64,000 bases of DNA, taken from NCBI RefSeq assembly GCF_016482825.1, contig NZ_JAEMNV010000001.1, positions 1 to 64,000 of the forward strand, written 5' to 3'. The translations under genes and the position numbers were made by a program. Shown here in pieces: positions 28,710-37,436 of the stretch. The stretch is from Antrihabitans stalagmiti. GTDB taxonomy: Bacteria > Actinomycetota > Actinomycetes > Mycobacteriales > Mycobacteriaceae. A model generated the notes under the pieces. That model saw nothing but the letters and a program-made list of their open reading frames with translations. It was not told the DNA's origin and searched no databases. Position 1 is the first letter of the stretch. Each line of letters opens with the position of its first letter.

Positions 28710-28761
28710 TTCACGAAACGCGAGGATCGTCGATCCGTATCGACGGGTGGAGGCGTAGACG

Positions 28762-30087
28762 ATGACCACACTGTATGTAGTGCTCATCTTTGGCGTGGGT
28801 ACCTTGTTCTGGGCCAGCGTCGGCGTGTTGCGGTACCTTCTCGAACGGGCCAAGCGTCGGTCGCCGCAGCGCCGTGTCGGTCAAGGGCCAAGTCCCAGCG
28901 CTGCCGATGTCGCGGTGATTGTCCCAGCCCGGAACGAGGCAGCGGTAATTGCGGAGTCGATCGAAGCAGCGGCGGCGATAGTTCCGCGGGAGAACATATT
29001 CGTCGTGTCCGACGCGTCCACCGACCTGACAGCGGACATCAGTCGCGCCGCCGGCGTCAACGTCCTCGAACTGGACGTCAACGCGGGCAAGGCCGGAGCC
29101 ATTGTTGCCGGCCTTCGACATTTCGACCTCTGCCGACGATTCGAAGTCGTGATGTTCATGGACGCGGACACCCGACCTTCACCGGACTACATGACGACCG
29201 GCTTGCCCGCCTTTCGAGATCGTGACGTTGTCGCGGTCGCGGGCTACGCGAAGTCCATGGTCGATCCGCTCCCCGCACAATGGATTGGCCGGCTGCTGGT
29301 GGCCTATCGTCAGCGGTTTTATACAGTTCTCCAGCTTCTGTTCAAATACGGCCAGGCTGCTGAATCGCTGAACGTGGTCTCGATTGTTCCCGGGTTTGCG
29401 AGCATGTACCGGGCCTCGACTGTGTCGATGATCGATATTTCCGCGCCCGGACTGGTCATCGAAGACTTCAATATGACCTTCGAAGTGCATGCGAAGAAAC
29501 TTGGACGGATTGCGTTTCATCCCGGCGCGGCGGTGGCGTTCACCCAAGACCCCGACAATTTCCGCGACTACGTTCATCAAATTCAGCGCTGGGCGCTCGG
29601 ATTTTGGCAGACCGTCCGCCGGCACGGACTTCACGCTGGTGTTTTTTGGTTGGCGTTGGCCGTTCATATCTTCGAGTTGATTCTCAGCGCCCTGTTGCTC
29701 GTGTTTCTGATTCCCTTGTTCACGATCTCTGTGTATGGCAGCACGGTCTCTGGGTCCGGCGACGCTTTTTCGAGATTCGCCTTCGACGTGTACAGCTTCT
29801 GGCCACCGCAGAGCATTGCTGTGGGAATCTATCTCCCGGACCTGGTGCTGACGCTGATTGCCGTTGTGGCGCTTCGGCGTTCGAGTCTCCTGCTATGGGC
29901 ACCACTATTTCCGTTGATTCGTATCGTGGATGCCGCTGTGTGTCTGAGCACCTTGCCGCGGGCGTGGTCTGGGTCGAGCGGACGATGGACAAGTCCAACC
30001 CGACGCAAACTGCAGATCGAGGCGGACGTAGCAATATCCGCTCGCAGCGAGTCCGTTCTTACCGAGAATGAAAGGCGCGAAGAATGA
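28762..30087 (+). CDS. Processive family-2 glycosyltransferase
   Basis: The 441-residue membrane enzyme has an N-terminal helix (3-25), then the GT-A domain: VIVPARNEA near 53, FVVSDASTD near 79, NAGKAGAIVAGL near 101, MFMDADT (DxD) near 133, the acceptor/base IEDFN near 235 and QIQRWALGFW (QxxRW) near 275. QxxRW marks processive synthases such as PgaC, NodC and hyaluronan synthase. Two or three C-terminal helices (about 295-400) should form the export channel. It is in operon with a uronic-acid-forming dehydrogenase and a deacetylase, so it likely polymerises the surface glycan. It overlaps the next gene by 4 bases. Confidence 0.85.
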   Translation: MTTLYVVLIFGVGTLFWASVGVLRYLLERAKRRSPQRRVGQGPSPSAADVAVIVPARNEAAVIAESIEAAAAIVPRENIFVVSDASTDLTADISRAAGVNVLELDVNAGKAGAIVAGLRHFDLCRRFEVVMFMDADTRPSPDYMTTGLPAFRDRDVVAVAGYAKSMVDPLPAQWIGRLLVAYRQRFYTVLQLLFKYGQAAESLNVVSIVPGFASMYRASTVSMIDISAPGLVIEDFNMTFEVHAKKLGRIAFHPGAAVAFTQDPDNFRDYVHQIQRWALGFWQTVRRHGLHAGVFWLALAVHIFELILSALLLVFLIPLFTISVYGSTVSGSGDAFSRFAFDVYSFWPPQSIAVGIYLPDLVLTLIAVVALRRSSLLLWAPLFPLIRIVDAAVCLSTLPRAWSGSSGRWTSPTRRKLQIEADVAISARSESVLTENERREE

Positions 30088-31094
30088 GGACGCTGATCAC
30101 CGGCGGAGCCGGCTTCATCGGCAGCCATCTGAGCGAATACCTGTTACGCCAGGGCGACCACGTCACCGTGCTCGATGATCTTTCCACCGGATCCCTCCAC
30201 AACTTGCGGGACGTTGCCGGCCACGAGCGCCTGACCTTCGTCGAGGGATCCATCTTGGATCGGAGCAAGGTGCGCGAGGCCATTGCCGGTGCGGACCGTG
30301 TCTTCCACCTTGCGGCGGCAGTCGGCGTTCGACGAATCGTCGACCATCCCCTGGAAAGCTTGCGTACCAATCTGCATGGGACCGAGATCGTTTTGGATGC
30401 CGCGCGAGAGGTGAACGCCATAATGTTGCTGGCGTCTACCAGCGAGGTGTACGGCAAGAACACATCCGACCGGCTCACCGAGGAGTCGGACAGGATTCTC
30501 GGATCGCCGTTGAAATCTCGATGGACCTACGCTGCGGCAAAAGGAATCGACGAGGCGTTCGCGAGTGCTTACTGGCACACCTATGGACTGCGGACCGTAA
30601 TTGTCCGCATGTTCAACACAATTGGGCCGCGCCAGACCGGCGCATACGGGATGGTCGTCCCCAACTTGGTTGGTCAAGCCCTGCGGGACGAGCCGTTGAC
30701 CGTCTTCGGCGATGGCTTGCAGACGCGCTGCTTTTCCTACGTCGGCGATGTGGTGCCTGCCTTGGTGCGCTTGTGTGAAGAGCCCAGCGCCTACGGCGAG
30801 GCGTTCAACCTCGGTGGCGACCTGGAGGTGTCGATTCTGCGGCTTGCCGAGGTAGCAATCGAACTTCTCGGCAGCAGAAGCACGATCACGCTCGTCCCTT
30901 ACGCGCAAGCTTATGGCCCGGGATTCGAGGACATGCGGCGACGAGTGCCCGACAACACCAAGGCAGAGCGCCTTGTCGGCTATCGCCCTACGACCCGACT
31001 GGAACAGATGATCTTGAACGTCGCGGCTTCGCAGTCGGCAGCAGAAGGCCCGCGCGACACCGACCTTACGACGCGAGCACCTGTTGCGGTCTGA
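30084..31094 (+). CDS. NAD-dependent sugar epimerase/dehydratase
   Basis: The 336-residue protein is an extended short-chain dehydrogenase: GGAGFIGSHLSEYLLRQG at 7-24, the ASTSEVYGKN serine region near 116, and the YAAAKGIDEAF (YxxxK) catalytic pair near 150. It belongs with UDP-glucose 4-epimerase, dTDP-glucose dehydratase and UDP-glucuronate decarboxylase relatives. It probably shapes the nucleotide sugar made by the upstream dehydrogenase. The start overlaps the GT2 stop (ATGA). Confidence 0.82.
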   Translation: MRTLITGGAGFIGSHLSEYLLRQGDHVTVLDDLSTGSLHNLRDVAGHERLTFVEGSILDRSKVREAIAGADRVFHLAAAVGVRRIVDHPLESLRTNLHGTEIVLDAAREVNAIMLLASTSEVYGKNTSDRLTEESDRILGSPLKSRWTYAAAKGIDEAFASAYWHTYGLRTVIVRMFNTIGPRQTGAYGMVVPNLVGQALRDEPLTVFGDGLQTRCFSYVGDVVPALVRLCEEPSAYGEAFNLGGDLEVSILRLAEVAIELLGSRSTITLVPYAQAYGPGFEDMRRRVPDNTKAERLVGYRPTTRLEQMILNVAASQSAAEGPRDTDLTTRAPVAV

Positions 31095-31116
31095 CACAGA
31101 CAAGCTAAACGTTGCT

Positions 31117-32562
31117 GTGAAGATCGCTAGCTTTCGCGGCATAGTGCGGTTGGGCGCGGCGATGTTCTTCGTTCTTGGGCTCGTCGTCGTCGGCTGTTCG
31201 GCGACCGAAGCGCCCCGCGCTGAGAGACCCATCCAGACGTTGACCGATTCGGGCGACCCGTACGTGGCCGCGGACACAGGTCAGTTTCGGGCTCCGAACG
31301 TATCGACGAACCCGGTGGCGGTCGAACCCGGGCAAACCGTCATCAGTTTGACGTTCGATGACGGCTTCGAAGAAGACTCGAAAGCGGCGAGCATTCTGTC
31401 CGACCACGGTCTGCGGGGCACGTTCTTCGTAAACAGCGGGAATATCGGCAAACCCGGCTACATCGGGTTGGATGCCTTGCGCGGCATCGCCTCAGACGGC
31501 CATGAAATCGGTGGTCACACCGTCTTGCACCGCGACCTGACGGCGCTGTCGCCTGATGAGGCGCGCCGCGATATTTGCATCGATCGAGTGACGCTGCTCC
31601 GCTGGGGCTTCCAGGTGCGCAATTTTGCCTACCCGTTCGCCGCAGCCTCACCCGACCTGCTGAATGCGGTTGCGGGCTGTGGCTACAACAGCGGTCGAAG
31701 TCTCGATGAATTGAGGTCTCCGACACTGTGCCCGAGTTGTCCGGCATCAGAGACAATCCCGCCGGAAACCCCCTACTTCACGAAGGCCTCGTCGCAAGCG
31801 GAGAACACCTGGACCCTCGCAGATTTCAAGCAGCGTGTTCAGGACGCGCAGCAAAAAGGCGGTTGGCTCCAGCTCACCTTCCACCGCCTGTGCACTGAGG
31901 ACTGCAACCGAATAGCGGTCACAGATGCTCTGTTCAACCAGTTCGTCTCGTGGCTCGCCACCAAGAATGCGGACGGCAGCGTGCTGGTGCGGACAGTCGG
32001 TGACGTGATCGGTGGCCCAGTGCAAGAACCTATTCAGGGTCCGCTGCCGCCAGCTGTCACTGTCGGCCAGAACGCGCTGAAGAACCCCCAACTAGAAACG
32101 CAAACGGCTCCTGGCCAACCGGACTGTTGGTTGAAGTCCAGTTTTGGCGACAATCGGCCAACCTTCAGCGACGCACCTGGAGCGGGCGGCACCGGTGTAG
32201 CACAGCGAATCGTCATGACCGACTACGTCGACGGTGACGCCAAACTGATTCCGTCTCTCGACCTGGGCGACTGCGCTCCGTCCGTGGTCGCTGGGAATGC
32301 CTACGACCTCGAGGCGTCTTACACATCCACGGTGCCCACCCGATTCGCCGTCTATTACCGATTGGCGCGCGGGGTGTGGGTGTACTGGATGGATAGTGCG
32401 CCCTTGCCGCCAGCGGGGACTTGGAGTCGTGCACGATGGACCACGCCACCCGTCCCGGCTGCGGCGACAGCTCTCAGCTTCGGGCTGAGCCTCACCGAGA
32501 ACGGTGAGCTTGTCAGCGACGACCACGCATTCTTCGACGCGACGTGGAAACCCAGCTCGTGA
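31117..32562 (+). CDS. Lipoprotein polysaccharide deacetylase
   Basis: The 481-residue protein has a signal peptide with lipobox VVVGC (Cys near 26), then a NodB-type carbohydrate-esterase-4 domain: LTFDDGFEED near 74 (catalytic and metal Asp pair) and GGHTVLHRDL near 130 (two metal His), plus FAYPFA near 167. The C-terminal 160 residues look like a beta-sandwich carbohydrate-binding region. It should remove N-acetyl groups from the polymer outside the membrane, as PgaB and IcaB do for PNAG. GTG 31117 is chosen for the signal peptide; TTG 31084 is possible. It follows the epimerase by 22 bases. Confidence 0.83.
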   Translation: MKIASFRGIVRLGAAMFFVLGLVVVGCSATEAPRAERPIQTLTDSGDPYVAADTGQFRAPNVSTNPVAVEPGQTVISLTFDDGFEEDSKAASILSDHGLRGTFFVNSGNIGKPGYIGLDALRGIASDGHEIGGHTVLHRDLTALSPDEARRDICIDRVTLLRWGFQVRNFAYPFAAASPDLLNAVAGCGYNSGRSLDELRSPTLCPSCPASETIPPETPYFTKASSQAENTWTLADFKQRVQDAQQKGGWLQLTFHRLCTEDCNRIAVTDALFNQFVSWLATKNADGSVLVRTVGDVIGGPVQEPIQGPLPPAVTVGQNALKNPQLETQTAPGQPDCWLKSSFGDNRPTFSDAPGAGGTGVAQRIVMTDYVDGDAKLIPSLDLGDCAPSVVAGNAYDLEASYTSTVPTRFAVYYRLARGVWVYWMDSAPLPPAGTWSRARWTTPPVPAAATALSFGLSLTENGELVSDDHAFFDATWKPSS

Positions 32563-33335
32563 AGGAGCAAGTGCCAGTTCTTCGGACTGTCACCAGCGTC
32601 AGCTCGGCCGGTCTGATGGCCATGGTCATGCTGGCGTGTTCGAGTGCAGATTCAGCCGGTTCGCCAGACAGTAAGAACTACCCCTGGCACACGAACATCG
32701 TCTCTACGACGTTCTGGGTCGGTGAGGTGCTGGATCCGAACGCGGTCGATGGGAGTCAGATGGTGTCGGCGTACGACGCGAACTGGTACGCCAATTTCGG
32801 TGGGTGCGACGGTGTGGTCGCCGACGGTCGATGCCAAACCGAGCCACGCAGCGCGCAGAACGATTACTTCCCGACACGGATTACGCCGCTGCAGAATCCG
32901 TTCTATCTGGACCTGCCGTACGACGACATCAATATCGAGGCCAACTTACGCGGTAGAGCCGAGGTTGTGCCGTGGGCTGATGAACCGGAATATCTCGGCC
33001 GCGCCGAGGACCGATCGTTCAGCTTCATGAAGAACCGGTGGGTAAAACTGAAGAAGGGCGATCGGATCTGCTTCGGACAGGTCCAGGACGCTGGTCCTGC
33101 GCGATACGACGACGCCAGATACGTTTTCGGCGCCGATGATGCGCGCCCCGCAAACACCCGATTCAACAACGCCGGCCTCGATGTTTCTCCAGCTCTGAAC
33201 GGCTGCCTCGGATTTCAGGATCTCGACGGCAGTAGGGATCGCGTCGACTGGGCGTTCGTAGATGAGGCCGCCGTCCCCGAGGGGCCCTGGACCCGGATAG
33301 TCACAACAAGTCCTGTCGTTGTGTTCAGCGAGTAG
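32544..33335 (+). CDS. Putative lipoprotein of the polysaccharide operon
   Basis: The 263-residue protein has an N-terminal hydrophobic segment ending in a lipobox VMLAC (Cys near 32), then an Asp/Asn/Tyr/Trp-rich secreted domain with paired cysteines. I do not recognise the family. It overlaps the deacetylase stop; ATG 32544, GTG 32559 and GTG 32571 (AAGGAG nearby) are all possible starts and all keep the signal peptide. Its position suggests a cell-surface role with the glycan, for instance binding or processing; that is inference. Confidence 0.6.
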   Translation: METQLVKEQVPVLRTVTSVSSAGLMAMVMLACSSADSAGSPDSKNYPWHTNIVSTTFWVGEVLDPNAVDGSQMVSAYDANWYANFGGCDGVVADGRCQTEPRSAQNDYFPTRITPLQNPFYLDLPYDDINIEANLRGRAEVVPWADEPEYLGRAEDRSFSFMKNRWVKLKKGDRICFGQVQDAGPARYDDARYVFGADDARPANTRFNNAGLDVSPALNGCLGFQDLDGSRDRVDWAFVDEAAVPEGPWTRIVTTSPVVVFSE

Positions 33336-33408
33336 GCAGGCCCTCAGTAGCAATTGTCTTGTACTCGGCGCTGTTCACTGCGATCGACTCGGTGGCAGTA
33401 TCGAAAAC

Positions 33409-34202
33409 ATGGACGACCCCGCCGCAGCCGCCGCGTACGAACTGGTCTTCCTCCACGGCGGTGGCCAGAACGCTCACACGTGGGATTCGGTCGTTCTCGC
33501 CCTTATCAGGGCACAGCCCGATCTATCAGCACTCGCCGTCGACCTACCGGGGCACGGCCATTCCCGTTGGCGTGACGACAGGGACTACTCGCCCGTGACC
33601 AATGCCGCCACTCTCGCGCCCTTCCTGCAGCGCATGGCACCGAAGGCGGCGACAGTCATCGGGATGTCATTGGGTGGGCTCACCGCCATTGCACGGAACA
33701 ACATTCGACGTCGTTTCGACGGCGAATCATCGTCGACGTCACGCCCGCGTCGCACGAACGTCTTGCACAGCTGAGCCGCGAGCAACGCGGTTCGATAGCG
33801 CTGGTCTCGGGGCCCCGGACGTATGCGACCTTCACCGAGATGCTCGAGGCGACCGCAGCCGCGAGTCCAGCACGAAGCCGCACCTCGCTGCGCCGCGGCA
33901 TCCTCCACAATGCCCACCGCAACACATCGGGACAGTGGACGTGGCGCTACGACGTGCTGGACAAGGCCATGGATTTCAGTCCTTTGTGGTCCGCCGTCCG
34001 CGACTCGTCCATACCGACCTTGCTGGTCAGAGGCGGGAATTCTCGCTTTGTCACCGATGACGATGCGGCTGAGCTCGTGCGTGAAAGTCCGTCGGCTGTG
34101 GTGAAAACCGTTGCCGGCGCGGGTCATTCGATCCAGAGCGATCGCCCGATCGAACTCGCACGACTGATCGACGAATTCGGGCTGGGTAGCGACGAACGCT
34201 GA
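33409..34202 (+). pseudogene. Alpha/beta hydrolase with a one-base frameshift
   Basis: From ATG 33409 the frame gives VFLHGGGQNAHTWDSVV (oxyanion strand), DLPGHGHS and the nucleophile elbow GMSLGG near residue 88. It then goes out of frame near 33692-33700 and reaches a stop at 33774. The correct continuation is one base off: RRRIIVDVTPASHERLAQLS, then LLVRGGNSRFV and GAGHSIQSDRP with the catalytic His, ending at 34202. A single base is missing, so this is either a recent pseudogene or a sequencing error. If intact it would be a ~264-residue RutD/lactonase-like enzyme. Confidence 0.75.
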
Positions 34203-34212
34203 GCGTGCACCG

Positions 34213-34533
34213 CTATCGAGTGCTGACGATCTCCCTCGCAACGGCGATGGCCGACATCGCCCGCGGCCAACCGGCGTAGAAGGCGAGATGTGTTATTGCT
34301 TCGGTGATTTCGGCGGGGGTGACGCCGTTGGTGACAGCCAAGGTCAGGTGATGACGCAACTGCTCCACGTTGCCGTTGGCGATGAGGGCCGCGCAGGTGA
34401 TGAGGCTGCGATCGCGGGGTGACAGAGCGTCGCGGGTCCAGACGTCACCGAAGAGTACGTCGTCTGTGAGTGCCGCGAGCTTCGGCGCGACGTCTCCGAT
34501 GAGTTCGTGTGCAGTGGTAGCGGGCTCGGTCAT
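34213..34533 (-). CDS. Carboxymuconolactone decarboxylase-family protein
   Basis: The 106-residue protein resembles small CMD/AhpD-like proteins: the ALSPRDRSLITCAALIANG stretch is the usual start of the conserved helix pair and HLTLAVTNGVTPAEITEAI follows. It has a single Cys and lacks the CxxC of AhpD, so decarboxylase- or lactonase-like roles are more likely than peroxidase. ATG 34533 has AAGGA 6 bases upstream. It ends the minus-strand operon and starts 4 bases before the stop of the acyl-CoA dehydrogenase. Confidence 0.75.
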   Translation of the reverse strand: MTEPATTAHELIGDVAPKLAALTDDVLFGDVWTRDALSPRDRSLITCAALIANGNVEQLRHHLTLAVTNGVTPAEITEAITHLAFYAGWPRAMSAIAVAREIVSTR

Positions 34534-35570
34534 GTGGTCCTTTCGGTTGGTAGGCCGGTGACGAGGTCCCATAGGTTGTCACGCCCCGCGGTGCTGGCGG
34601 CCTCGGTGAGTTTGTCGTCCCAGAAGTGCGTCGACCCGAATTCCGAGCGCCAGGCCAGGGCGGGCTTCGTGTACTCGTGCAGGCGGTGTTCCTGTGTTGT
34701 GCCGATGGCGCCATGAATCTGGTGGGCATTGCGAACGACGACGGACGCGGCGTGTCCCGCACACGAACGAGCCACGGCGACAAGGAATTCGACGTTGGCA
34801 CCGGACCAGCCGGCGCGCACCGCAGCTGCGAGAGCAGCTTCGGTTGCGGCTCGCGCGAGAGCCGCCTCTCCAGCGATGTCGGCAACCAGATTCTGCACGG
34901 CCTGAAACTTGGCGAGCGGTCGGCCGAACTGAGTGCGGTCGGTCGCGTGCGTGATCGACAGTTCGAGAATGGCGTCGAGCGCGGCGCAGATCTGGAGCGC
35001 ACGCACGAGTGCACCGCGAAGATGCAATTGCTCGAACACCGTGTCGGACACGCGCGAACCGGTCAGAGTCCCGACGTCTGTGCTCACAGTCCCACGAGGT
35101 TCACCGGCGAGGTTGGCGCCGTTCACAATTCGCAGGTCCGATGGTGCGACATCGCCGACCAGGTAAGCGTTATCGGCGCGCCACACCACCACGATGCGGT
35201 CAGCTTCGTCGGCCCACGGCACATCCCGTGCCACGCCGTTGTCGTCGAGTACACAGACTGTGCGCCGAGCATTGTCGACCGGCAGTCCCGCCACGTCCAG
35301 TAGCCAGCCCGCGAGCAGGTCGTGTTCGGCGATCGGTACGCGCACAGCGTGGGACACGGCCGCTCGCAACAACTCTGCGGCCTCGAACCACCCAGCGCCG
35401 CTGCCTCCGGCGTCTTCGCGTCCTGTCAGCCTCGTCAGACCCAGTTCGCCGAGCCGTGCCCACAGCGTCTGATCCCACTCGGCGCCTGGCTCATACTGTT
35501 CCCTGTGCCGGGCGAAGACGGCATCCATCATGTCGACGAGATCCTGATCGACGGCGGTGTGTGCATTCAT
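34530..35570 (-). CDS. Acyl-CoA dehydrogenase, subunit-like (second of a pair)
   Basis: The 346-residue protein has a C-terminal acyl-CoA dehydrogenase half (DRTQFGRPLAKFQAVQNLVA near 215; HQIHGAIGTTQEH near 295) but a divergent N-half without the SEPxxGSD flavin loop. It starts at ATG 35570, sharing a base with the stop of the other dehydrogenase gene. In steroid and other actinobacterial pathways such adjacent, unequal FadE proteins form alpha2beta2 enzymes, which I infer here. An open frame continues upstream of 35570 but is out of register with the neighbour gene and not used. Confidence 0.8.
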   Translation of the reverse strand: MNAHTAVDQDLVDMMDAVFARHREQYEPGAEWDQTLWARLGELGLTRLTGREDAGGSGAGWFEAAELLRAAVSHAVRVPIAEHDLLAGWLLDVAGLPVDNARRTVCVLDDNGVARDVPWADEADRIVVVWRADNAYLVGDVAPSDLRIVNGANLAGEPRGTVSTDVGTLTGSRVSDTVFEQLHLRGALVRALQICAALDAILELSITHATDRTQFGRPLAKFQAVQNLVADIAGEAALARAATEAALAAAVRAGWSGANVEFLVAVARSCAGHAASVVVRNAHQIHGAIGTTQEHRLHEYTKPALAWRSEFGSTHFWDDKLTEAASTAGRDNLWDLVTGLPTERTT

Positions 35571-36730
35571 CAGCGCATCCCCAATCCTCGCGCGACCACA
35601 CCGCGCAGTACTTCGTTGGTGCCGCCACGGAGGGTGAAGCCGGGACGTTGGACAACGGCTCGTTCGACCATCGCGCGGTAGCTGTCCGGCGTGCCATCGC
35701 CGGTCAGCAGATCGGCGAAGTCGGCGATGTCGCCTTCGGTGGTGGTGCCGAGGACTTTGACAACAGCGGCAGCGGTGTCGGCTGGTTCGTGCCGTTCGAG
35801 CGCTCCCGCGACGGCCGTCGACATCTGGTGCAATCCGGAGATCCGGGCGACGAGGCGGCCGAGGTCCGAATGACGAGGCACCTCTCCAGACCCCATCTGT
35901 TCGGCTGTTTCGGCGAGCAAGGTGAAGGTGGACAGGAAGCGTTCGGGTCCGCTGCGTTCGAAGCTCAACTCCGATGTGACCTGCTGCCAGCCGTTTCCGA
36001 TGATGCCGAAAACCATGTCGTCGGAAACGAATACGTCGTCGAGCACGACCTCGTTGAAGTGGTGATCGCCGGACATCGAAACGATCGGGCGGATGCCGAC
36101 GCCTACCGAATGCAGATCGACGACGAACTGGCTGAGCCCGTCGTGTCGATGTGTCGAGTCGACAGGGGAGGTCCGGGCGAGGCAGATGAACGCGTGCGCC
36201 AGGTGGGCGCCCGAGGTCCAGACCTTGGTTCCGGAGATGGTCCAGCCGCCGTCGACGCGAGTGGCTTTCGTTCGGACACTTGCCAGGTCGGATCCCGAGT
36301 CCGGTTCGCTCATCCCTATCGCGAAGAAGCGCTCGCCGCGAACGATGGCGGGGAGGAACGTGCGCTTCTGAATCTCGTTGCCGTACTTGAGGAGTGCGGG
36401 GACTATCTGTCGGTCGGCAATCCAGTGCGCGGCGACCGGTGCGCCCGCGGCGAGAAGTTCCTCGGTGATGACGAACCGCTCCAGAAAGCTGCGACCATGG
36501 CCGCCGTATTCGGTCGGGACGGTCATGCCGAGCCACCCGCGCTCGGCCAATGCGCGGGTGAAGTCTTCGTCCCAGCCTGTCAGCCAGGAGTCGACCCCCC
36601 GGCTGATCTTGCCCTCGGCCGATTGTTCGGCCAGAAAATTGCGAACCTCGGTTCGGAGGTCGTCGAGGGAGTGGGGATCGTCTCCGACGACTGGAACGAG
36701 TCGATGCTTTGTCACAGCAGTTCTCTCCAT
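35570..36730 (-). CDS. Acyl-CoA dehydrogenase (first of a pair)
   Basis: The 386-residue protein has the full family layout: GMSEPDSGSDLASVRTKATR near 142 (flavin contact), GTKVWTSGAH near 172, and the C-terminal RGGTNEVLRGVVARGLG. It should form an alpha-beta-unsaturated acyl-CoA, probably with the neighbouring partner. The start is ATG 36730, 4 bases after the SDR stop. Belongs to the minus-strand operon that begins with MaoC at 38316. Confidence 0.85.
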   Translation of the reverse strand: MERTAVTKHRLVPVVGDDPHSLDDLRTEVRNFLAEQSAEGKISRGVDSWLTGWDEDFTRALAERGWLGMTVPTEYGGHGRSFLERFVITEELLAAGAPVAAHWIADRQIVPALLKYGNEIQKRTFLPAIVRGERFFAIGMSEPDSGSDLASVRTKATRVDGGWTISGTKVWTSGAHLAHAFICLARTSPVDSTHRHDGLSQFVVDLHSVGVGIRPIVSMSGDHHFNEVVLDDVFVSDDMVFGIIGNGWQQVTSELSFERSGPERFLSTFTLLAETAEQMGSGEVPRHSDLGRLVARISGLHQMSTAVAGALERHEPADTAAAVVKVLGTTTEGDIADFADLLTGDGTPDSYRAMVERAVVQRPGFTLRGGTNEVLRGVVARGLGMR

Positions 36731-36734
36731 CAGG

Positions 36735-37436
36735 TCAGCCGTGGCTTCGTCCGCCGCAGCAGTAGACGACTTGCCCGGTGACGTACCGGGCGCTGGCGGA
36801 ACCGAGCCAGGCGACTGCGCTCGCGATGTCGTCGGGGCTGCCGGGTCGTTGTAGTGGAATGCGCGAGATGATGCGTTCACGGACATGTTCGGGCATCGCA
36901 TCGGTCATATCGGTTGCCACGAAGCCCGGCGCGACGGCGTTGACGCGAACGCGCGGGGCATATGCGAGTGCAAGGGACCGCGTCAGCCCCACAACCCCGG
37001 CTTTGGATACGGCGTAGTTGAACTGTCCGACGTTGCCGAGGTGCGCTCGCGAACCGAGGTTGACTATCGCTCCGCCAGTTGCCATTTCGGTTACCAGCGC
37101 GGACGTCAGCTCGTAACACGCGCCGAGGTTCACGCGAGCGACGAGGCGGAACATCTCTTCGGTCTGGTCGGCGAGGAGTGCGTCTCGGGTGATCCCGGCA
37201 TTGTTTACGAGTATGTCCAGCGGTTCACCACTGCGCCGGACGGCATCGCGGATCGCGTCTCGGCCATCGGGGGTGGCGATGTCGGCTTGCACAGCGATTG
37301 CGCCGAGAGTGGTTGCGCTGTGCTGGATCTGGGGACTGAGATCGACCATGATGATGCGGTGGCCGGCGGTCGAGAGTCTGCGGGCGATGGCGAACCCGAT
37401 TCCGCGGGCAGCGCCGGTTACGAGTGCGGTGCTCAT
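36735..37436 (-). CDS. Short-chain dehydrogenase/reductase (FabG-like)
   Basis: The 233-residue protein shows TGAARGIGFAIARRL near 7, NNAGITRDALL near 82, the Ser region VNLGSRAHLG near 127, the YAVSK catalytic pair near 144, and VAPGFVATDMT near 175. It probably oxidises a 3-hydroxyacyl-CoA made by the MaoC hydratase upstream. ATG 37436 overlaps the preceding stop by 4 bases. Confidence 0.85.
   Translation of the reverse strand: MSTALVTGAARGIGFAIARRLSTAGHRIIMVDLSPQIQHSATTLGAIAVQADIATPDGRDAIRDAVRRSGEPLDILVNNAGITRDALLADQTEEMFRLVARVNLGACYELTSALVTEMATGGAIVNLGSRAHLGNVGQFNYAVSKAGVVGLTRSLALAYAPRVRVNAVAPGFVATDMTDAMPEHVRERIISRIPLQRPGSPDDIASAVAWLGSASARYVTGQVVYCCGGRSHG

Noticed and set aside
35009-36781. 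590-codon plus-strand open frame opposite the acyl-CoA dehydrogenases
   Set aside because: Antisense shadow of two well-supported dehydrogenase genes; no domain and no start signal.
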